DNA of 53,819 nucleotides from Streptomyces marokkonensis (GTDB taxonomy: Bacteria; Actinomycetota; Actinomycetes; Streptomycetales; Streptomycetaceae): assembly GCF_008312835.1 (NCBI RefSeq), contig NZ_VSKS01000033.1:1-53819 (forward strand). The letters run 5' to 3'. The position numbers and the translations under genes are program-made. Below are positions 40,262 through 50,510 of the stretch, piece after piece. The notes beneath the pieces are model-generated. The model ran no database searches. It was not told the origin of the DNA and saw only the letters and a program-made list of their open reading frames with translations. Each line of letters begins with the position of its first letter. Positions within the stretch are counted from its first letter, which is position 1.

Positions 40262-42523
40262 TTGCCCAGGTTCAGTGTCATTGTCCCCGCGTACCAGGTC
40301 CAGGCGTATCTGCACGAGTGCCTGGAATCGGTGCTGACCCAGTCGTACCCGGATCTCGAACTGATCGCCGTCGACGACTGCTCGCCGGACGCCTGCGGGG
40401 CGGTGATCGACGAGTTCGCGGCCCGCGACCCGCGCGTGCGGGTGGTGCACCTTCCGGAGAACGTCGGTCTCGGGCGGGCCCGCAACGCGGGGATGGAGCG
40501 GGCGACCGGAGACTACCTGGTCTTCCTGGACGGCGACGACACCCTCACGCCCGACGCGCTCCTCGCCCTCGCCGACCGGCTGAAGGAGACCGGAGAACCT
40601 GACGTGCTGGTCTACGACTACGCGCGCACCTACTGGTCGGGCGAGGCCGTGCGCAACCGGGTCGCCGCCGAGCTGACCGAACGCGGTCCGGCACCGTTCC
40701 GGCTCGCCGACCGGCCGGGGCTGCTGAACCTGCTGATGGTGGCCTGGAACAAGGCGTACCGGCGGGATTTCGTCCAGCGCGCGGGCCTGGCCTTCCCGCC
40801 CGGCTACTACGAGGACACACCGTGGACGTATCCGGTCCTGATGACGGCGGAGTCGATCTCCACGCTGGACCGGGTGTGCGTGCACTACCGGCAGCGGCGG
40901 TCCGGCTGCATCCTGCGCACCACCAGTGAGCGGCACTTCGACGTCTTCGACCAGTACGACCGGGTCTTCGCGTTCGTCGACGAGCGGCCCGGGCTCGAGC
41001 GCTGGCGGCCGGTGCTGTTCCGGCGCATGGTCGACCACCTGGTGACGGTCTACACGCGGCGGGACCGGCTGCCGCGCGGTGCGCGTGCCGCGTTCCTGCG
41101 CCGGGCGCGGGCCCACTACCGGCGCCACCGGACACCCGGCGCGCCCGTCCCCGCGCGCGCCCGGATCCACCACACGCTGGTCCGCTTCGGCCTGCACCGC
41201 ACCTACCGGGCCCTCCGGCTGACGGCGGCCCTGTGCCGCGGGACGGCCCGGCTCACCGGGCGGCTGCCGCGCGCCCTGCGCCGCGCCGCCCTGCGCGGGC
41301 ACTACCTCCTCCAGCGGCTGCTCCCCCTGCGCACCGACCAGGTCCTCTTCACCGCCCACGCGGGCCGCGGCGGGGACCCGGGCGCCCTGGAGTCCGCGGT
41401 GCGCGACCTCGCCCCGCACCTGCGCACCGCCTGGGTGGCCCGTCCGGAGCACCACCACACCCTCGCCCCGGGCACACGCCGCCTGGCCCCCGGCACGGCC
41501 GCCCACTGGACCGCGCTCGCCCGCTCCGCGTACCTGGTGACCGACACGGACACCGAGCCCGGCCTGGTCAAGCGCAAGGGACAGGTCCTCGTCCGCACCC
41601 GGCGCGGCACCCCCCTCGGGCACGTGGGCCTGGACCTCCAGGAGCGTCCGGCGGCGGCCCGGGGCACCGACTTCGCCCGGCTGCTCGAGGAGGTCGACCG
41701 GTGGGACTACGTCGTCTCCGCCGACCGCCACTCCACCCTGACCTGGGAGCGGGTGTTCCCCGGCCGCTACACCACCCTGGAGTACGGCAGGCCGCGCACC
41801 GACCGGTTCCACACGGCGACCGGCGCGGACGTGGCCCGGCTGCGGGCGTCGCTGGGCATCCCCGAGGGCTCGGTGGCGATCCTGTACGCGCCGGCCCGCC
41901 GCGACTACCGCCGCACCCAGCGCAGGCCGCTCGACCTGGAGCGCGTGGTGCGGCGGCTCGGCCCGCGGTTCGTCGTCCTGGCCCGCGCCCACCACCCGCT
42001 CGACGGGCCGCTCGAGGCCGCGTCCGACCGGGTCCTGGACGTCACCGGGCATCCGGACGCCACGTCCCTGTGTCTGGCCTCGGACGCCCTGGTCACGGAC
42101 TTCTCCCCGCTGATGTTCGACTACGCGGGCCTGGACCGTCCGGTCGTCCTGCACGCCGACGACTGGGAGGCGTACGAGGCGGCCCGCGGCCTCTACTTCG
42201 ACCCGCGGTCCTTCCCGCCGGGCGCGGTCGCGGGCAGTGAGGACGAACTGATCGGCATCTTCGCGTCCGGCCACTGGTGCGGAGCCCGCTCGGCCCGGCT
42301 GCGGGCGGTGTTCCGCGACCGTTTCTGCCCGCACGACGACGGCCGGGCCGCCGAGCGGGTCGTGCGCCGGGTCGTGCTCGGTCAGACCGACCTCCCCCCG
42401 GTCGTCCCCGTGGACGAGCGCCGCCCGGTGCCGTCCGCCGCCGTCCCGCTCGATCAGCCGCCGCTCGCGTCGCTGCCGCCGCGGCAGCCGGCCGGCCTGC
42501 TGACCGTCACCGACGGCGGCTGA
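40262..42523 (+). CDS. GT2 glycosyltransferase fused to a degenerate CDP-glycerol glycerophosphotransferase domain (paralogue 1)
   Basis: About 753 residues. The N-terminal GT-A domain (1-230) is intact: PRFSVIVPAYQVQAYLHECL, IAVDDCSPDACG and FLDGDDTLTPDALLAL. An Arg-rich helical linker joins it to a TagF-like C-terminal domain (about 365-700) with DALVTDFSPLMFDYAGLDRP and VLHADDWEAYEAA. At the site of the expected HGTPLK motif it reads TRRGTPLGHVG, so the catalytic His is Arg and the Lys is Gly. The polymerase half is therefore probably inactive. By alignment with its two paralogues (MPRFSxIVP) the start is TTG 40262-40264, with only a weak ribosome site. It is first of three paralogous genes on this strand. 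Confidence 0.85.
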   Translation: MPRFSVIVPAYQVQAYLHECLESVLTQSYPDLELIAVDDCSPDACGAVIDEFAARDPRVRVVHLPENVGLGRARNAGMERATGDYLVFLDGDDTLTPDALLALADRLKETGEPDVLVYDYARTYWSGEAVRNRVAAELTERGPAPFRLADRPGLLNLLMVAWNKAYRRDFVQRAGLAFPPGYYEDTPWTYPVLMTAESISTLDRVCVHYRQRRSGCILRTTSERHFDVFDQYDRVFAFVDERPGLERWRPVLFRRMVDHLVTVYTRRDRLPRGARAAFLRRARAHYRRHRTPGAPVPARARIHHTLVRFGLHRTYRALRLTAALCRGTARLTGRLPRALRRAALRGHYLLQRLLPLRTDQVLFTAHAGRGGDPGALESAVRDLAPHLRTAWVARPEHHHTLAPGTRRLAPGTAAHWTALARSAYLVTDTDTEPGLVKRKGQVLVRTRRGTPLGHVGLDLQERPAAARGTDFARLLEEVDRWDYVVSADRHSTLTWERVFPGRYTTLEYGRPRTDRFHTATGADVARLRASLGIPEGSVAILYAPARRDYRRTQRRPLDLERVVRRLGPRFVVLARAHHPLDGPLEAASDRVLDVTGHPDATSLCLASDALVTDFSPLMFDYAGLDRPVVLHADDWEAYEAARGLYFDPRSFPPGAVAGSEDELIGIFASGHWCGARSARLRAVFRDRFCPHDDGRAAERVVRRVVLGQTDLPPVVPVDERRPVPSAAVPLDQPPLASLPPRQPAGLLTVTDGG

Positions 42524-42581
42524 CCGTCGTTTTCCCCTCGGGAGTTCCCATGCCCCCCGGCACGTCGCGGCCCACCCCGAC

Positions 42582-42604
42582 CCGGCCGCCCACCCGGCGG
42601 CCGG
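42582..42604. terminator. Hairpin between paralogues 1 and 2
   Basis: A perfect 9-bp stem (CCGGCCGCC, 42582-42590, with GGCGGCCGG, 42596-42604) with a 5-base loop lies in the 150-base gap. It could terminate or attenuate transcription into the next genes. Confidence 0.55.
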
Positions 42605-42673
42605 CGGGGCGGCCCGGTCGGCGCCGCGCACACCATGCGGGCGGCGCCACGACATCCCTACGGAAAGAGCAGA

Positions 42674-44875
42674 ATGCCCCGCTTCAGCATCATCGTCCCG
42701 TCCCACGGGGTCGCAGGCCGGCTGGGCCAGGCGCTGGACTCGGTCCTCGCCCAGTCCTTCGGTGACTTCGAGCTGATCCCGGTCTGTGACGCGCCCGGGT
42801 CCCCGGCGGCCGACGTGGCCGCCCGGCACGCCGAGCGGGACTCCCGGGTGGCGCCCGTGCACGCACCGCCGTCGGAGGGCCTGGCGGGGGCGCGCAACGC
42901 GGGGATGCGGGCGGCGACCGGGACGTACCTGCTGTTCCTCGACGGCGACGACGTCCTCGTCCCGGGCGCGCTGGCCGCCCTGGACGCACGTCTGGCGGAG
43001 ACCGGTCCGGTGGACGTGCTGCACTTCGAGCACGAGCGCGTCCCCTGGTGGGAGGGCGAGCCCGGCAACCCGGCCGCCCCGCTGCTGGCCGGCGCCCCGG
43101 ACGGCGCCTTCGCCCCCGACCGTGCCCCGCAGCTCACCGGCGTACGCCTCCCGGCGTGGAGCGCGGCCTGGCGCCGTGCCTTCGCCGCCGAGCAGTGCCT
43201 GGCCTTTCCCCGGGGCCACTTCACGGACGTCGGCTGGGGCGGGCTCGCGATGCTGGGCGCCGAGCGCGTCGCGGTGCTCCGCACGGTGGTCGTACGGCAT
43301 CTGGTGCGCCGGCAGGGCAACCGGCTGAACCTGCCGGGTGAGCACCACGCCGACCTGCTCGACCAGACCGAGCTGGTGCTCGCCCGGGCCGCCGACCTGG
43401 AGGTGCCCGCCGACCGGTCGGGACCGTTGTTCGAGCAGCTCTTCGCGGCCGTGCTGAAGACGGCCGCCCACCCCCGGCGCCTCACCTCGGGCCGCCGTGC
43501 CTTCTTCCGCCGCGCGAGCGCGCTGTACCGCCGTCACCGCCCCGCCGGATTCCGGCCCCCGGGCGGCAGCCTGGGTGTGCAGCACCGGCTGCTGGCGGCC
43601 GGCTCCTACGCGGCGTTCGCCGCCCTGCGCGGCACCCGTCGCGCGGCGGCCCGGGCGGTGGCGGCGGTGCCCCGGCCCCGGGGCCTGCGCACCCGGCTGC
43701 GGTACCGGACGCACCTGCGCCGCCCGCTGGACGCCGGCCTCGCCGTGTACTGCGCGTACTGGGGCCGCGGCTACGCCTGCAACCCGGCCGCGATCCACGC
43801 CAAGGCCCGTGAACTCGCCCCGCACATCCGCTCGGTGTTCCTGGTGGAGGCCGACCAGGCGCACACCGTGCCGGACGGCGTGGAGTACGCGGTGATCGGC
43901 AGCCACCGCTCCTGGGAGGTGCTCGCCCGCGCGAAGTACCTGGTGAACAACGCCAACTTCGCGGAGGGCGTCGTCAAACGCCCCGGCAGCATCCATCTCC
44001 AGACGCAGCACGGCACCCCGCTGAAGACCATGGGCGTCGACCAGTCGACGTACCCGGTGGTGGCTGCCGCCACCGGCAGCTTCACCAAGCTCCTCGGCCG
44101 GGTGGACCGCTGGGACTACAACCTGTCCTCCAACCCCCACTCCACCCGCGTGTGGGAGCGCGCCTTCCCCGGCTCCTACGAGCACCTGGAGTACGGCTAT
44201 CCGCGCAACGACGTCTACCTGACGGCCGGCGCCGGCGACGTGGCCCGGATCCGCGCGGAGCTGGGCGTCCCTCAGGGCGCGCGGGCCGTGCTGTACGCGC
44301 CCACCCACCGCGACCACCACACCGGCTTCGAGCCCGGCCTCGACCTGGAGGCGTTCTGCGAGGCGGCCGGCGAGGACGTCGTGGTCCTGCTGCGCGCCCA
44401 CTACTTCTACGACCGGGGCGGACGCGGGAGCGGCGGCCGGGTCATCGACGTCACGGCGCACCGTTCCTCGGAGGACGTGTGCCTGGCCGCCGACGCGCTG
44501 ATCACCGACTACTCGTCGATCATGTTCGACTACGCCAATCTGGACCGCCCGATCGTCGTGTACGCCGACGACTGGGACGTCTACCGGGAGACGAGGGGCG
44601 TCTGCTTCGACCTGATGGCCGGCCCCCCGGGACCCGTCGTCCGCACCCCCGACGAGCTGGCCCGCGTGTTCCGCGACGGCTCGTACGCGGGCGCGGAGTC
44701 GGCCGCGCTGCGGGCCCGGTTCCGGGAGCGGTTCTGCCCCTTCGACGACGGGCGGGCCGCCGAGCGGGTCGTCCGCCGGGTGCTGCTCGGGGAGCCGCCC
44801 GAGGCCCTGCCGCCCGTGATCCCGCTCGCGGAGCGCGTCCCCGCCCCCGCGGCCGCCACCCCGGTGAGGAGCTGA
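42674..44875 (+). CDS. CDP-glycerol glycerophosphotransferase with a degenerate GT2 domain (paralogue 2)
   Basis: The 733-residue paralogue has the same two-domain plan. The C-terminal TagF-like domain is intact: LQTQHGTPLKTMGVD with the expected His and Lys, YAPTHRDHH, VVLLRAHYFYDRG, DALITDYSSIMFDYANLDRP and VVYADDWDVY. It should transfer polyol-phosphate units from a CDP-activated donor in teichoic-acid-like polymer synthesis at the membrane's inner face. The GT2 half has lost the usual VDD: it reads IPVCDAPGSPAAD in place of VDDxSxDG, although FLDGDDVLVPGALAAL remains. ATG 42,674 is chosen by alignment with the other paralogues (MPRFSIIVP). It abuts paralogue 3 (1 base between stop and next GTG). 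Confidence 0.88.
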   Translation: MPRFSIIVPSHGVAGRLGQALDSVLAQSFGDFELIPVCDAPGSPAADVAARHAERDSRVAPVHAPPSEGLAGARNAGMRAATGTYLLFLDGDDVLVPGALAALDARLAETGPVDVLHFEHERVPWWEGEPGNPAAPLLAGAPDGAFAPDRAPQLTGVRLPAWSAAWRRAFAAEQCLAFPRGHFTDVGWGGLAMLGAERVAVLRTVVVRHLVRRQGNRLNLPGEHHADLLDQTELVLARAADLEVPADRSGPLFEQLFAAVLKTAAHPRRLTSGRRAFFRRASALYRRHRPAGFRPPGGSLGVQHRLLAAGSYAAFAALRGTRRAAARAVAAVPRPRGLRTRLRYRTHLRRPLDAGLAVYCAYWGRGYACNPAAIHAKARELAPHIRSVFLVEADQAHTVPDGVEYAVIGSHRSWEVLARAKYLVNNANFAEGVVKRPGSIHLQTQHGTPLKTMGVDQSTYPVVAAATGSFTKLLGRVDRWDYNLSSNPHSTRVWERAFPGSYEHLEYGYPRNDVYLTAGAGDVARIRAELGVPQGARAVLYAPTHRDHHTGFEPGLDLEAFCEAAGEDVVVLLRAHYFYDRGGRGSGGRVIDVTAHRSSEDVCLAADALITDYSSIMFDYANLDRPIVVYADDWDVYRETRGVCFDLMAGPPGPVVRTPDELARVFRDGSYAGAESAALRARFRERFCPFDDGRAAERVVRRVLLGEPPEALPPVIPLAERVPAPAAATPVRS

Positions 44876-44876
44876 C

Positions 44877-47093
44877 GTGCCCCGCTTCAGCGTCATCGTC
44901 CCCGTCCACAAGGTGCAGGCGTACCTGCACGCCTGCCTCGACTCGGTGCTCGGGCAGTCCTACCGCGACCTCGAGGTGATCGCCGTCGACGACCGCTCGC
45001 CCGACGGGTGCGGCGCGATCCTCGACGCGTACGCGGACCGCGACGAGCGGCTCCGGGTGCTGCACCTGCCGGAGAACATGGGCCTCGGCCGGGCCCGCAA
45101 CGCCGGGATGCCACACGCGACGGGCGACTACCTGCTGTTCCTCGACAGCGACGACACCCTCACCCCGGGCGCGCTGCGCGCCCTGGCCGACCGCCTCGAC
45201 GAGACCGGCGACCCGGACGTCCTGGTCTTCGACTACGCCCGCACCTACTGGTGGGGCGGCACCCGCCGCAACGTGCTGGCGCACCTGCTGGCGGAGTCCG
45301 CCGGGGGCACCTTCACGGCCGCCGAGCGGCCCGGGATCCTCGACCTGCTGATGGTCGTGTGGAACAAGGCCTACCGCCGCGACTTCGTCGAACGGGAGGG
45401 CTTCACCTTCCCGCCCGGCTACTACGAGGACACGCCCTGGACGTTCCCGGTGCTGCTCAGCGCGGAGCGCATCGCCACCCTGGACCGGATCTGCCTGTAC
45501 TACCGGCAGCGCCGCCGGGGCAGCATCCTGTCCACCACCAGCCGCAAGCACTTCGACATCCACGAGCAGTACGCGCGGGTGTTCCGGTTCGTCGACGCCC
45601 GCCCGGCGCTCGCGCACTGGCGGCCCTTCCTGCACGCCAAGATGGGCGAGCACTGCCTGGACATCCTCTCCAAGCCGGACCGTCTGCCGCCGTCCGACAG
45701 GGCCGAGTTCTTCCGCCGTACGGCCGAGATGTTCCGGGCGCACCGGCCGGAGGGCGTCCGGGTCCCCGCCGAGCTGCGGGTGCTGGAGGGGAGCTACGCC
45801 GGCTACGTGCTGCGGCGGCACGCCGGGCGGGCGGGCGGGGAGCTGGGGCGGCGGGCCCGGCAGGCGCGCACGGGGACGGCGGCCCGGGCCGCCCGGGTCC
45901 GGTCCGCGCTGCGCCGCCCGCTGGATCCGGAGCTCGCCGTCTACTCGGCGTTCTCGCACCGGGGCGTGCTCGGCGACCCGGCGGCGATCCACCGCGCGGC
46001 GCGGGAACTCGCCCCGCACATCAGGGGCGTGTGGGTGCTGGCCGACGAGGAACAGGCGGCCGGGCTGCCGCCGGACACCGCGTACGTGCTGGCGGACTCG
46101 CCCGGCTACCGCCGGGTGACCGAGCGGGCCACGTACTTCGTCAACAACGTCAACTGGTCGGGTTCGCTGGTCAAGCGCCCGGGCAGCGTCCACGTCCACA
46201 CCCATCAGGGCACTCCGCTGAAGTTCATGGGCGCCGATCTGCTGGGCAAGCCCGGCGCCCGGCACGGCTTCGACGTGCCGCAGATGCTGCGCCGGGCCGA
46301 CCGCTGGGACTACAGCCTGGTCGCCAACCGGCACTCCGAGCTGGTGTGGGAGCGGGCGTTCCCCTGCCACTTCACGTCCCTGCGCAGCGGCAGCCCCCGC
46401 AACGACGTCCTGGTCGGCGCGGGCCCGGACAGCGGCCGCGAGGTCCGCGCGCGGCTCGGCGTCCCGGACGGCGACACGGTGGTGCTGTACGCGCCGACCC
46501 GCCGGGACTACCGCAGGGACGGGCTGGTGGAGCGGATCGACCTGGCCCGGTTCGCCGCCGACCTGGGCGAGGGCCGCACCCTGGTGGTCCGGCTGCACCC
46601 CTCGCTCGCCGACGGGCCGGCGCGCGGGCTGGGTCTGTCGGAGCTGCACCGGCGGGGCGTGCTCGTCGACGCCACGGACGAGCCGGAGGTGCAGGACGTG
46701 CTGCTCGCCTCCGACGTCCTGGTCACCGACTACTCGGCCCTGATGTTCGACTACGCCCTTCTGGACCGGCCCATCGTGATCCACGCCGACGACTGGGACG
46801 CCTACCGGGCGAGCCGGGGCGCCTACGTCGACATCACGGCCGAGGCGCCGGGTCACGTGGCGCGCTCCTACCGGGAGCTGGCGTGGCTGTTCGACTCCGG
46901 GACCTGGCAGGACGAGGAGGCGGCGCGGCTGCGGTCCGCCTTCCGGGACCGGTACGGCGAGTTCGACGACGGCCACGCCGCCGAGCGGGTGGTGCGGACG
47001 CTGATGCTGGGCGAGCCGATGCCGGACCGGACGCCGGGCGCCGCCCGGGTGCCCGCCCAGGCCGGCAACCGTGATCTGCTGACCTCGTCGTGA
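44877..47093 (+). CDS. GT2 glycosyltransferase fused to a CDP-glycerol glycerophosphotransferase-like domain (paralogue 3)
   Basis: The 738-residue paralogue has an intact GT-A domain: PRFSVIVPVHKVQAYLHACL, IAVDDRSPDGCGAIL and FLDSDDTLTPGALRAL. The TagF-like half contains DVLVTDYSALMFDYALLDRP, VIHADDWDAYRAS, YAPTRRDYR and LVVRLHPSLADG. At the HGTPLK position it reads HTHQGTPLKFMG: Lys is kept, but Gln replaces the His, with His one residue earlier. Activity of this half is uncertain. The GTG at 44,877 follows the previous stop by one base with GAGGAG upstream, so coupling is strong. Its stop overlaps the next gene as GTGA. It is closest to paralogue 1 in the GT domain. Confidence 0.87.
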   Translation: MPRFSVIVPVHKVQAYLHACLDSVLGQSYRDLEVIAVDDRSPDGCGAILDAYADRDERLRVLHLPENMGLGRARNAGMPHATGDYLLFLDSDDTLTPGALRALADRLDETGDPDVLVFDYARTYWWGGTRRNVLAHLLAESAGGTFTAAERPGILDLLMVVWNKAYRRDFVEREGFTFPPGYYEDTPWTFPVLLSAERIATLDRICLYYRQRRRGSILSTTSRKHFDIHEQYARVFRFVDARPALAHWRPFLHAKMGEHCLDILSKPDRLPPSDRAEFFRRTAEMFRAHRPEGVRVPAELRVLEGSYAGYVLRRHAGRAGGELGRRARQARTGTAARAARVRSALRRPLDPELAVYSAFSHRGVLGDPAAIHRAARELAPHIRGVWVLADEEQAAGLPPDTAYVLADSPGYRRVTERATYFVNNVNWSGSLVKRPGSVHVHTHQGTPLKFMGADLLGKPGARHGFDVPQMLRRADRWDYSLVANRHSELVWERAFPCHFTSLRSGSPRNDVLVGAGPDSGREVRARLGVPDGDTVVLYAPTRRDYRRDGLVERIDLARFAADLGEGRTLVVRLHPSLADGPARGLGLSELHRRGVLVDATDEPEVQDVLLASDVLVTDYSALMFDYALLDRPIVIHADDWDAYRASRGAYVDITAEAPGHVARSYRELAWLFDSGTWQDEEAARLRSAFRDRYGEFDDGHAAERVVRTLMLGEPMPDRTPGAARVPAQAGNRDLLTSS

Positions 47094-48355
47094 GGCCGCG
47101 CACCTGGGTCCTGCTCCTGGCCGCGGTCTTCGCGGTGCTGCAACTCGCGAACGTCTCCGGCCGGGACACCCCCGACAGCAAGAACTACCTGTCGTACGCC
47201 CTGAGCCTGAGCGGCGCCGGCAAGCGGGAGGCGGCGGCCGTCACCATCGACCACTACTGCGCGGGCCGGGCGTCGATGGCGCACCGCGCGCAGAACGTGG
47301 ACGTGGTGCGCTTCCACGCCCCCGACCCCGCCCCCCGGGTCCTCGAGGAGTGCCGGGAGCAGGAGTGGCGGCAGGTGGAGGCGAGGCTGGCGGCCGGACA
47401 GACCGGCGGGCACACCGTGCCGTTCATGCCGGAACGGTTCATGCGGATCTTCGAGGTGCGTCCCGGCTACCCGGTGTTCCTGGTGCCGTTCGTCAGTGTG
47501 CTCGGCGCGACGTGGGGGCTGTGGGCGGCGGGCGTCGTGATCACCTGCGCGGGCGGGGTGCTGGCCTTCCTGGTGCTGCGCACCCTGTCGGTGCCGGTGC
47601 CGCTCGCGCTCACCGGGCAGACGCTGTTCCTCCTGCTGCCGTGCGGGACGACCGCGATGCGCCCGATGACGGAGGGGCTGCTGCTGACCCTCACCCTGGC
47701 CGCGCTGTGGGGCTGCGCGCTGGTGCTTCAGGGGCGCGGGACGCGGGCGGGCACGGCGCTCGTGTGCGCCGCGCTGGTCGCGCTGTTCACCGTGAAGCAC
47801 TCGCAGGCGCTGTTCCTCGGGCTGTGCCTGGCCGGCGCGGGCGCGGCGGTCGCCGTACGGCGCCGGTGGCGGGGACTGCCCCCGGGGCGCGGGGTGGTGG
47901 CACTCGCCGGGGCCGGGTGCGCGGGGGCCCTGGGCACCGTGCTGCTGGGCCGGCTGCTGCACCATCCGTCGGTGTCGGAGAGCGTGCAGGACCTGCTGAC
48001 CGATCACTTCGCCCGCCCCGACCGGGAGCGTCCGTGGGCGGAGTTCTTGCAGCTCCAGGGCAACTTCTGGATGGAGTGGCTGCGGCGGCAGCTGTGGGAG
48101 CCGCTGTTCGTGGCGGCCCTGGCGGCCGGTGTGCTGGGCGCGCGGCGCCGGCCGGCGTTCGGTGCGTTCCTGGTCGCGGCGGCCTGCACGGGGATCCTCA
48201 ACCAGGCCGGGCATCCGGACATCAACATCTGGGGCGACCGGCTGATCACCCTGGCCTGGCTGCTGCCCGTACTGGGCCTGCCGCTGCTGCTGGAGCCGCT
48301 GGTGCGGCGGGCGGCGGTGCCCGCGCAGGGGGCTCAGGTGGAACTGGCCCGCTGA
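47090..48355 (+). CDS. Polytopic membrane protein, possibly GT-C-type
   Basis: The 421-residue protein has an N-terminal helix (WVLLLAAVFAVLQLANVSG) and an extracytoplasmic segment of about 100 residues with DTPDSKNYL and Cys residues. About eight further helices follow (for example WAAGVVITCAGGVLAFLVL and LVCAALVALFTVKHSQALFL). The acidic, Asp-containing first outer loop is where GT-C glycosyltransferases using lipid-phosphate sugars keep their catalytic Asp, but I cannot confirm the family. It overlaps the upstream glycosyltransferase gene by four bases, so it belongs to the same wall-polymer operon. Confidence 0.75.
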   Translation: MRPRTWVLLLAAVFAVLQLANVSGRDTPDSKNYLSYALSLSGAGKREAAAVTIDHYCAGRASMAHRAQNVDVVRFHAPDPAPRVLEECREQEWRQVEARLAAGQTGGHTVPFMPERFMRIFEVRPGYPVFLVPFVSVLGATWGLWAAGVVITCAGGVLAFLVLRTLSVPVPLALTGQTLFLLLPCGTTAMRPMTEGLLLTLTLAALWGCALVLQGRGTRAGTALVCAALVALFTVKHSQALFLGLCLAGAGAAVAVRRRWRGLPPGRGVVALAGAGCAGALGTVLLGRLLHHPSVSESVQDLLTDHFARPDRERPWAEFLQLQGNFWMEWLRRQLWEPLFVAALAAGVLGARRRPAFGAFLVAAACTGILNQAGHPDINIWGDRLITLAWLLPVLGLPLLLEPLVRRAAVPAQGAQVELAR

Positions 48356-48453
48356 CCACCGGGGTCACTCGATGAGGTGACACGAGGTCAAGGGGCTGAC
48401 CAAGCCGGGAACATACGGCAAATGCCTGATATGCCCCCATTTCTCGTCACCCG

Positions 48454-50013
48454 ATGAGCGCCGGAGTCCTCGTAGGGCGGACCGTGGGCGGTGCCACGGC
48501 GCTGCGCGGCGGCGGGGCCTGGCGCCCCACCCCGTACCAGCTCTTCGGCTTCCTGTTCTGGCTCGTGATGTCGCTGGCGTACTGGAGGGTGCCGCTGTGC
48601 TGCGACGCCGGGCAGCACGCGGCGGTCGTCGAACGGCTCAAGGACGATCTGCTGCGGCCCCGGCATCCGATGGCGGACCTGCCGGGCGCGGGCAGCCCCT
48701 ACTACTCGCCGCTGGCCCTGGCGCAGGGCGCGTTCGCCCGGCTGACCGGGCTGGGCGGCTGGGAGGTGCTCCGGCTCACCGGGCCGCTGAACCTGCTGGT
48801 GCTGCTCACCGGGATCGGCCGTTTCGTCCGGGTCCTCACCCCGCGCCCCTGGGCGCCGGTGCTCGCGCTCGCCGCGATGACGCTGCTGTGGGGGGTGGAG
48901 CGGGCCTGGTGGAGCGGCTATCTGAACCTGATGTCGATGACGGGCAACCTGTCCTACCCGTCGGCGTTCGCGATCGGGCTCGCCTTCTGGGCCTGGGCGC
49001 TGACGGGGGCGCGGGCCCGGGACGCGGGGGCCGTGCGGTACGTGGGGCCGGGCGGGCTGCGCCCGCTGTCCGGGTACGCGGCGCTGGGCGCGCTGTACGG
49101 GCTGATCCTGCTCGTGCATCCGATCACGGCGGTCGCGGCGGCGCTGGGCGCGGTGGCGCTGGTCGCCGGGTGGCAACGGCGATGGTCGGCGGCGGTCGCC
49201 GGACGGTGGGCGCTGACGGGGGCGGTGGCGCCGGCGGTGGCCGCGTGCTGGCCCTGGTTCGACGTGTTCGCCCTGGCGGGCGACGGCAGTGTGGACGCCA
49301 TGCACCGGCGGCTGTACCGGGACCTGGCCGGCCAGTTCGGGCTGGCGCTGCTCGGGCTGCCGGCGCTGTGGCTGCGGGCGCGGCACACCTCGTGGCGCGA
49401 TCCGCTGGTGCTGATGTTCGCACTGGACTGCCTGATGGTGGCGTACGGCTGGGCCAGCGGCCACTACACCTACGGCAGGGTCCTCGGGCTCACGCTGGTG
49501 CCGTTGCAGTTCGCGCTCGCGGTGGAGCTGGCGGCGCCCCGGCCGTGGCCGGTGTGGCGGCGCCTGCTGGGCGGGGCCGCCGCCGCGGGGGCCTGCGCCG
49601 GGTTCCTCAGCGTGCACGCCGGGGCGGTGGTGCCGCCCGCGGTGGACCCGGTCGGTTTTGAACGGCCGCCGGACTGGCCGGCGTACCACTGGGCCGCGCG
49701 GCACATCGGTCCGGGCGAGGTGGTGATCACCGACGGCTACCACGCCGTCCACGCCCTCGCCGGGTACGGGCCGAACCTCGCCGCTCCGGCCTGGCCGGAC
49801 GCCGCGCTGGACGAACGGGAGCGGCTGCGGCGGGTGGCCGACGTGCGCGCGTACCTGGATCCCGGCGCGACCCGCGCGGAGCGGGCCACGATCGTCCGCC
49901 GGTACCACGCGCGCTGGCTGCTGCTGACGCCCTGGCAGCGGGTGCCCGAGGAGGCGGTGGTGGTGGCGTGGAGCCGGCGGACGGGGGAGGTGCTGGCGCG
50001 GATCGGGGGGTGA
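48454..50013 (+). CDS. Polytopic membrane protein, possible GT-C glycosyltransferase
   Basis: The 519-residue protein has about 10 membrane helices. Helix 1 is LFGFLFWLVMSLAYWRVPLC, followed by a loop with CDAGQHAAVVERLKDDLL. A middle region has WWSGYLNLMSMTGNLSYPSA, and the soluble C-terminal segment carries AARHIGPGEVVITDGYHAVH. This layout resembles membrane glycosyltransferases that use polyprenyl-phosphate sugars, but no diagnostic motif is secure. It starts 98 bases after the previous gene; ATG 48,454 lacks a clear ribosome site, and TGATAT lies about 25 bases upstream. It converges on ohr with a 9-base gap. Confidence 0.75.
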   Translation: MSAGVLVGRTVGGATALRGGGAWRPTPYQLFGFLFWLVMSLAYWRVPLCCDAGQHAAVVERLKDDLLRPRHPMADLPGAGSPYYSPLALAQGAFARLTGLGGWEVLRLTGPLNLLVLLTGIGRFVRVLTPRPWAPVLALAAMTLLWGVERAWWSGYLNLMSMTGNLSYPSAFAIGLAFWAWALTGARARDAGAVRYVGPGGLRPLSGYAALGALYGLILLVHPITAVAAALGAVALVAGWQRRWSAAVAGRWALTGAVAPAVAACWPWFDVFALAGDGSVDAMHRRLYRDLAGQFGLALLGLPALWLRARHTSWRDPLVLMFALDCLMVAYGWASGHYTYGRVLGLTLVPLQFALAVELAAPRPWPVWRRLLGGAAAAGACAGFLSVHAGAVVPPAVDPVGFERPPDWPAYHWAARHIGPGEVVITDGYHAVHALAGYGPNLAAPAWPDAALDERERLRRVADVRAYLDPGATRAERATIVRRYHARWLLLTPWQRVPEEAVVVAWSRRTGEVLARIGG

Positions 50014-50022
50014 CCGGCGGGA

Positions 50023-50436
<414 letters not shown>

Positions 50437-50510
50437 GGGGTGACCTTCCCTCTCGGATACCGGGCCGGGCCTTCTGTCGGTTCCGGCCGCCGTACGACCA
50501 CAAGTAGAGC

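Noticed and set aside
39113-44911. Very long open frame on the minus strand across the sugar permease and glycosyltransferase genes
   Set aside because: It is antisense to clearly conserved proteins. Its translation is low-complexity Arg/Gly/Val/Gln-rich, and such frames are common in high-GC DNA because stop codons are rare in antisense frames.
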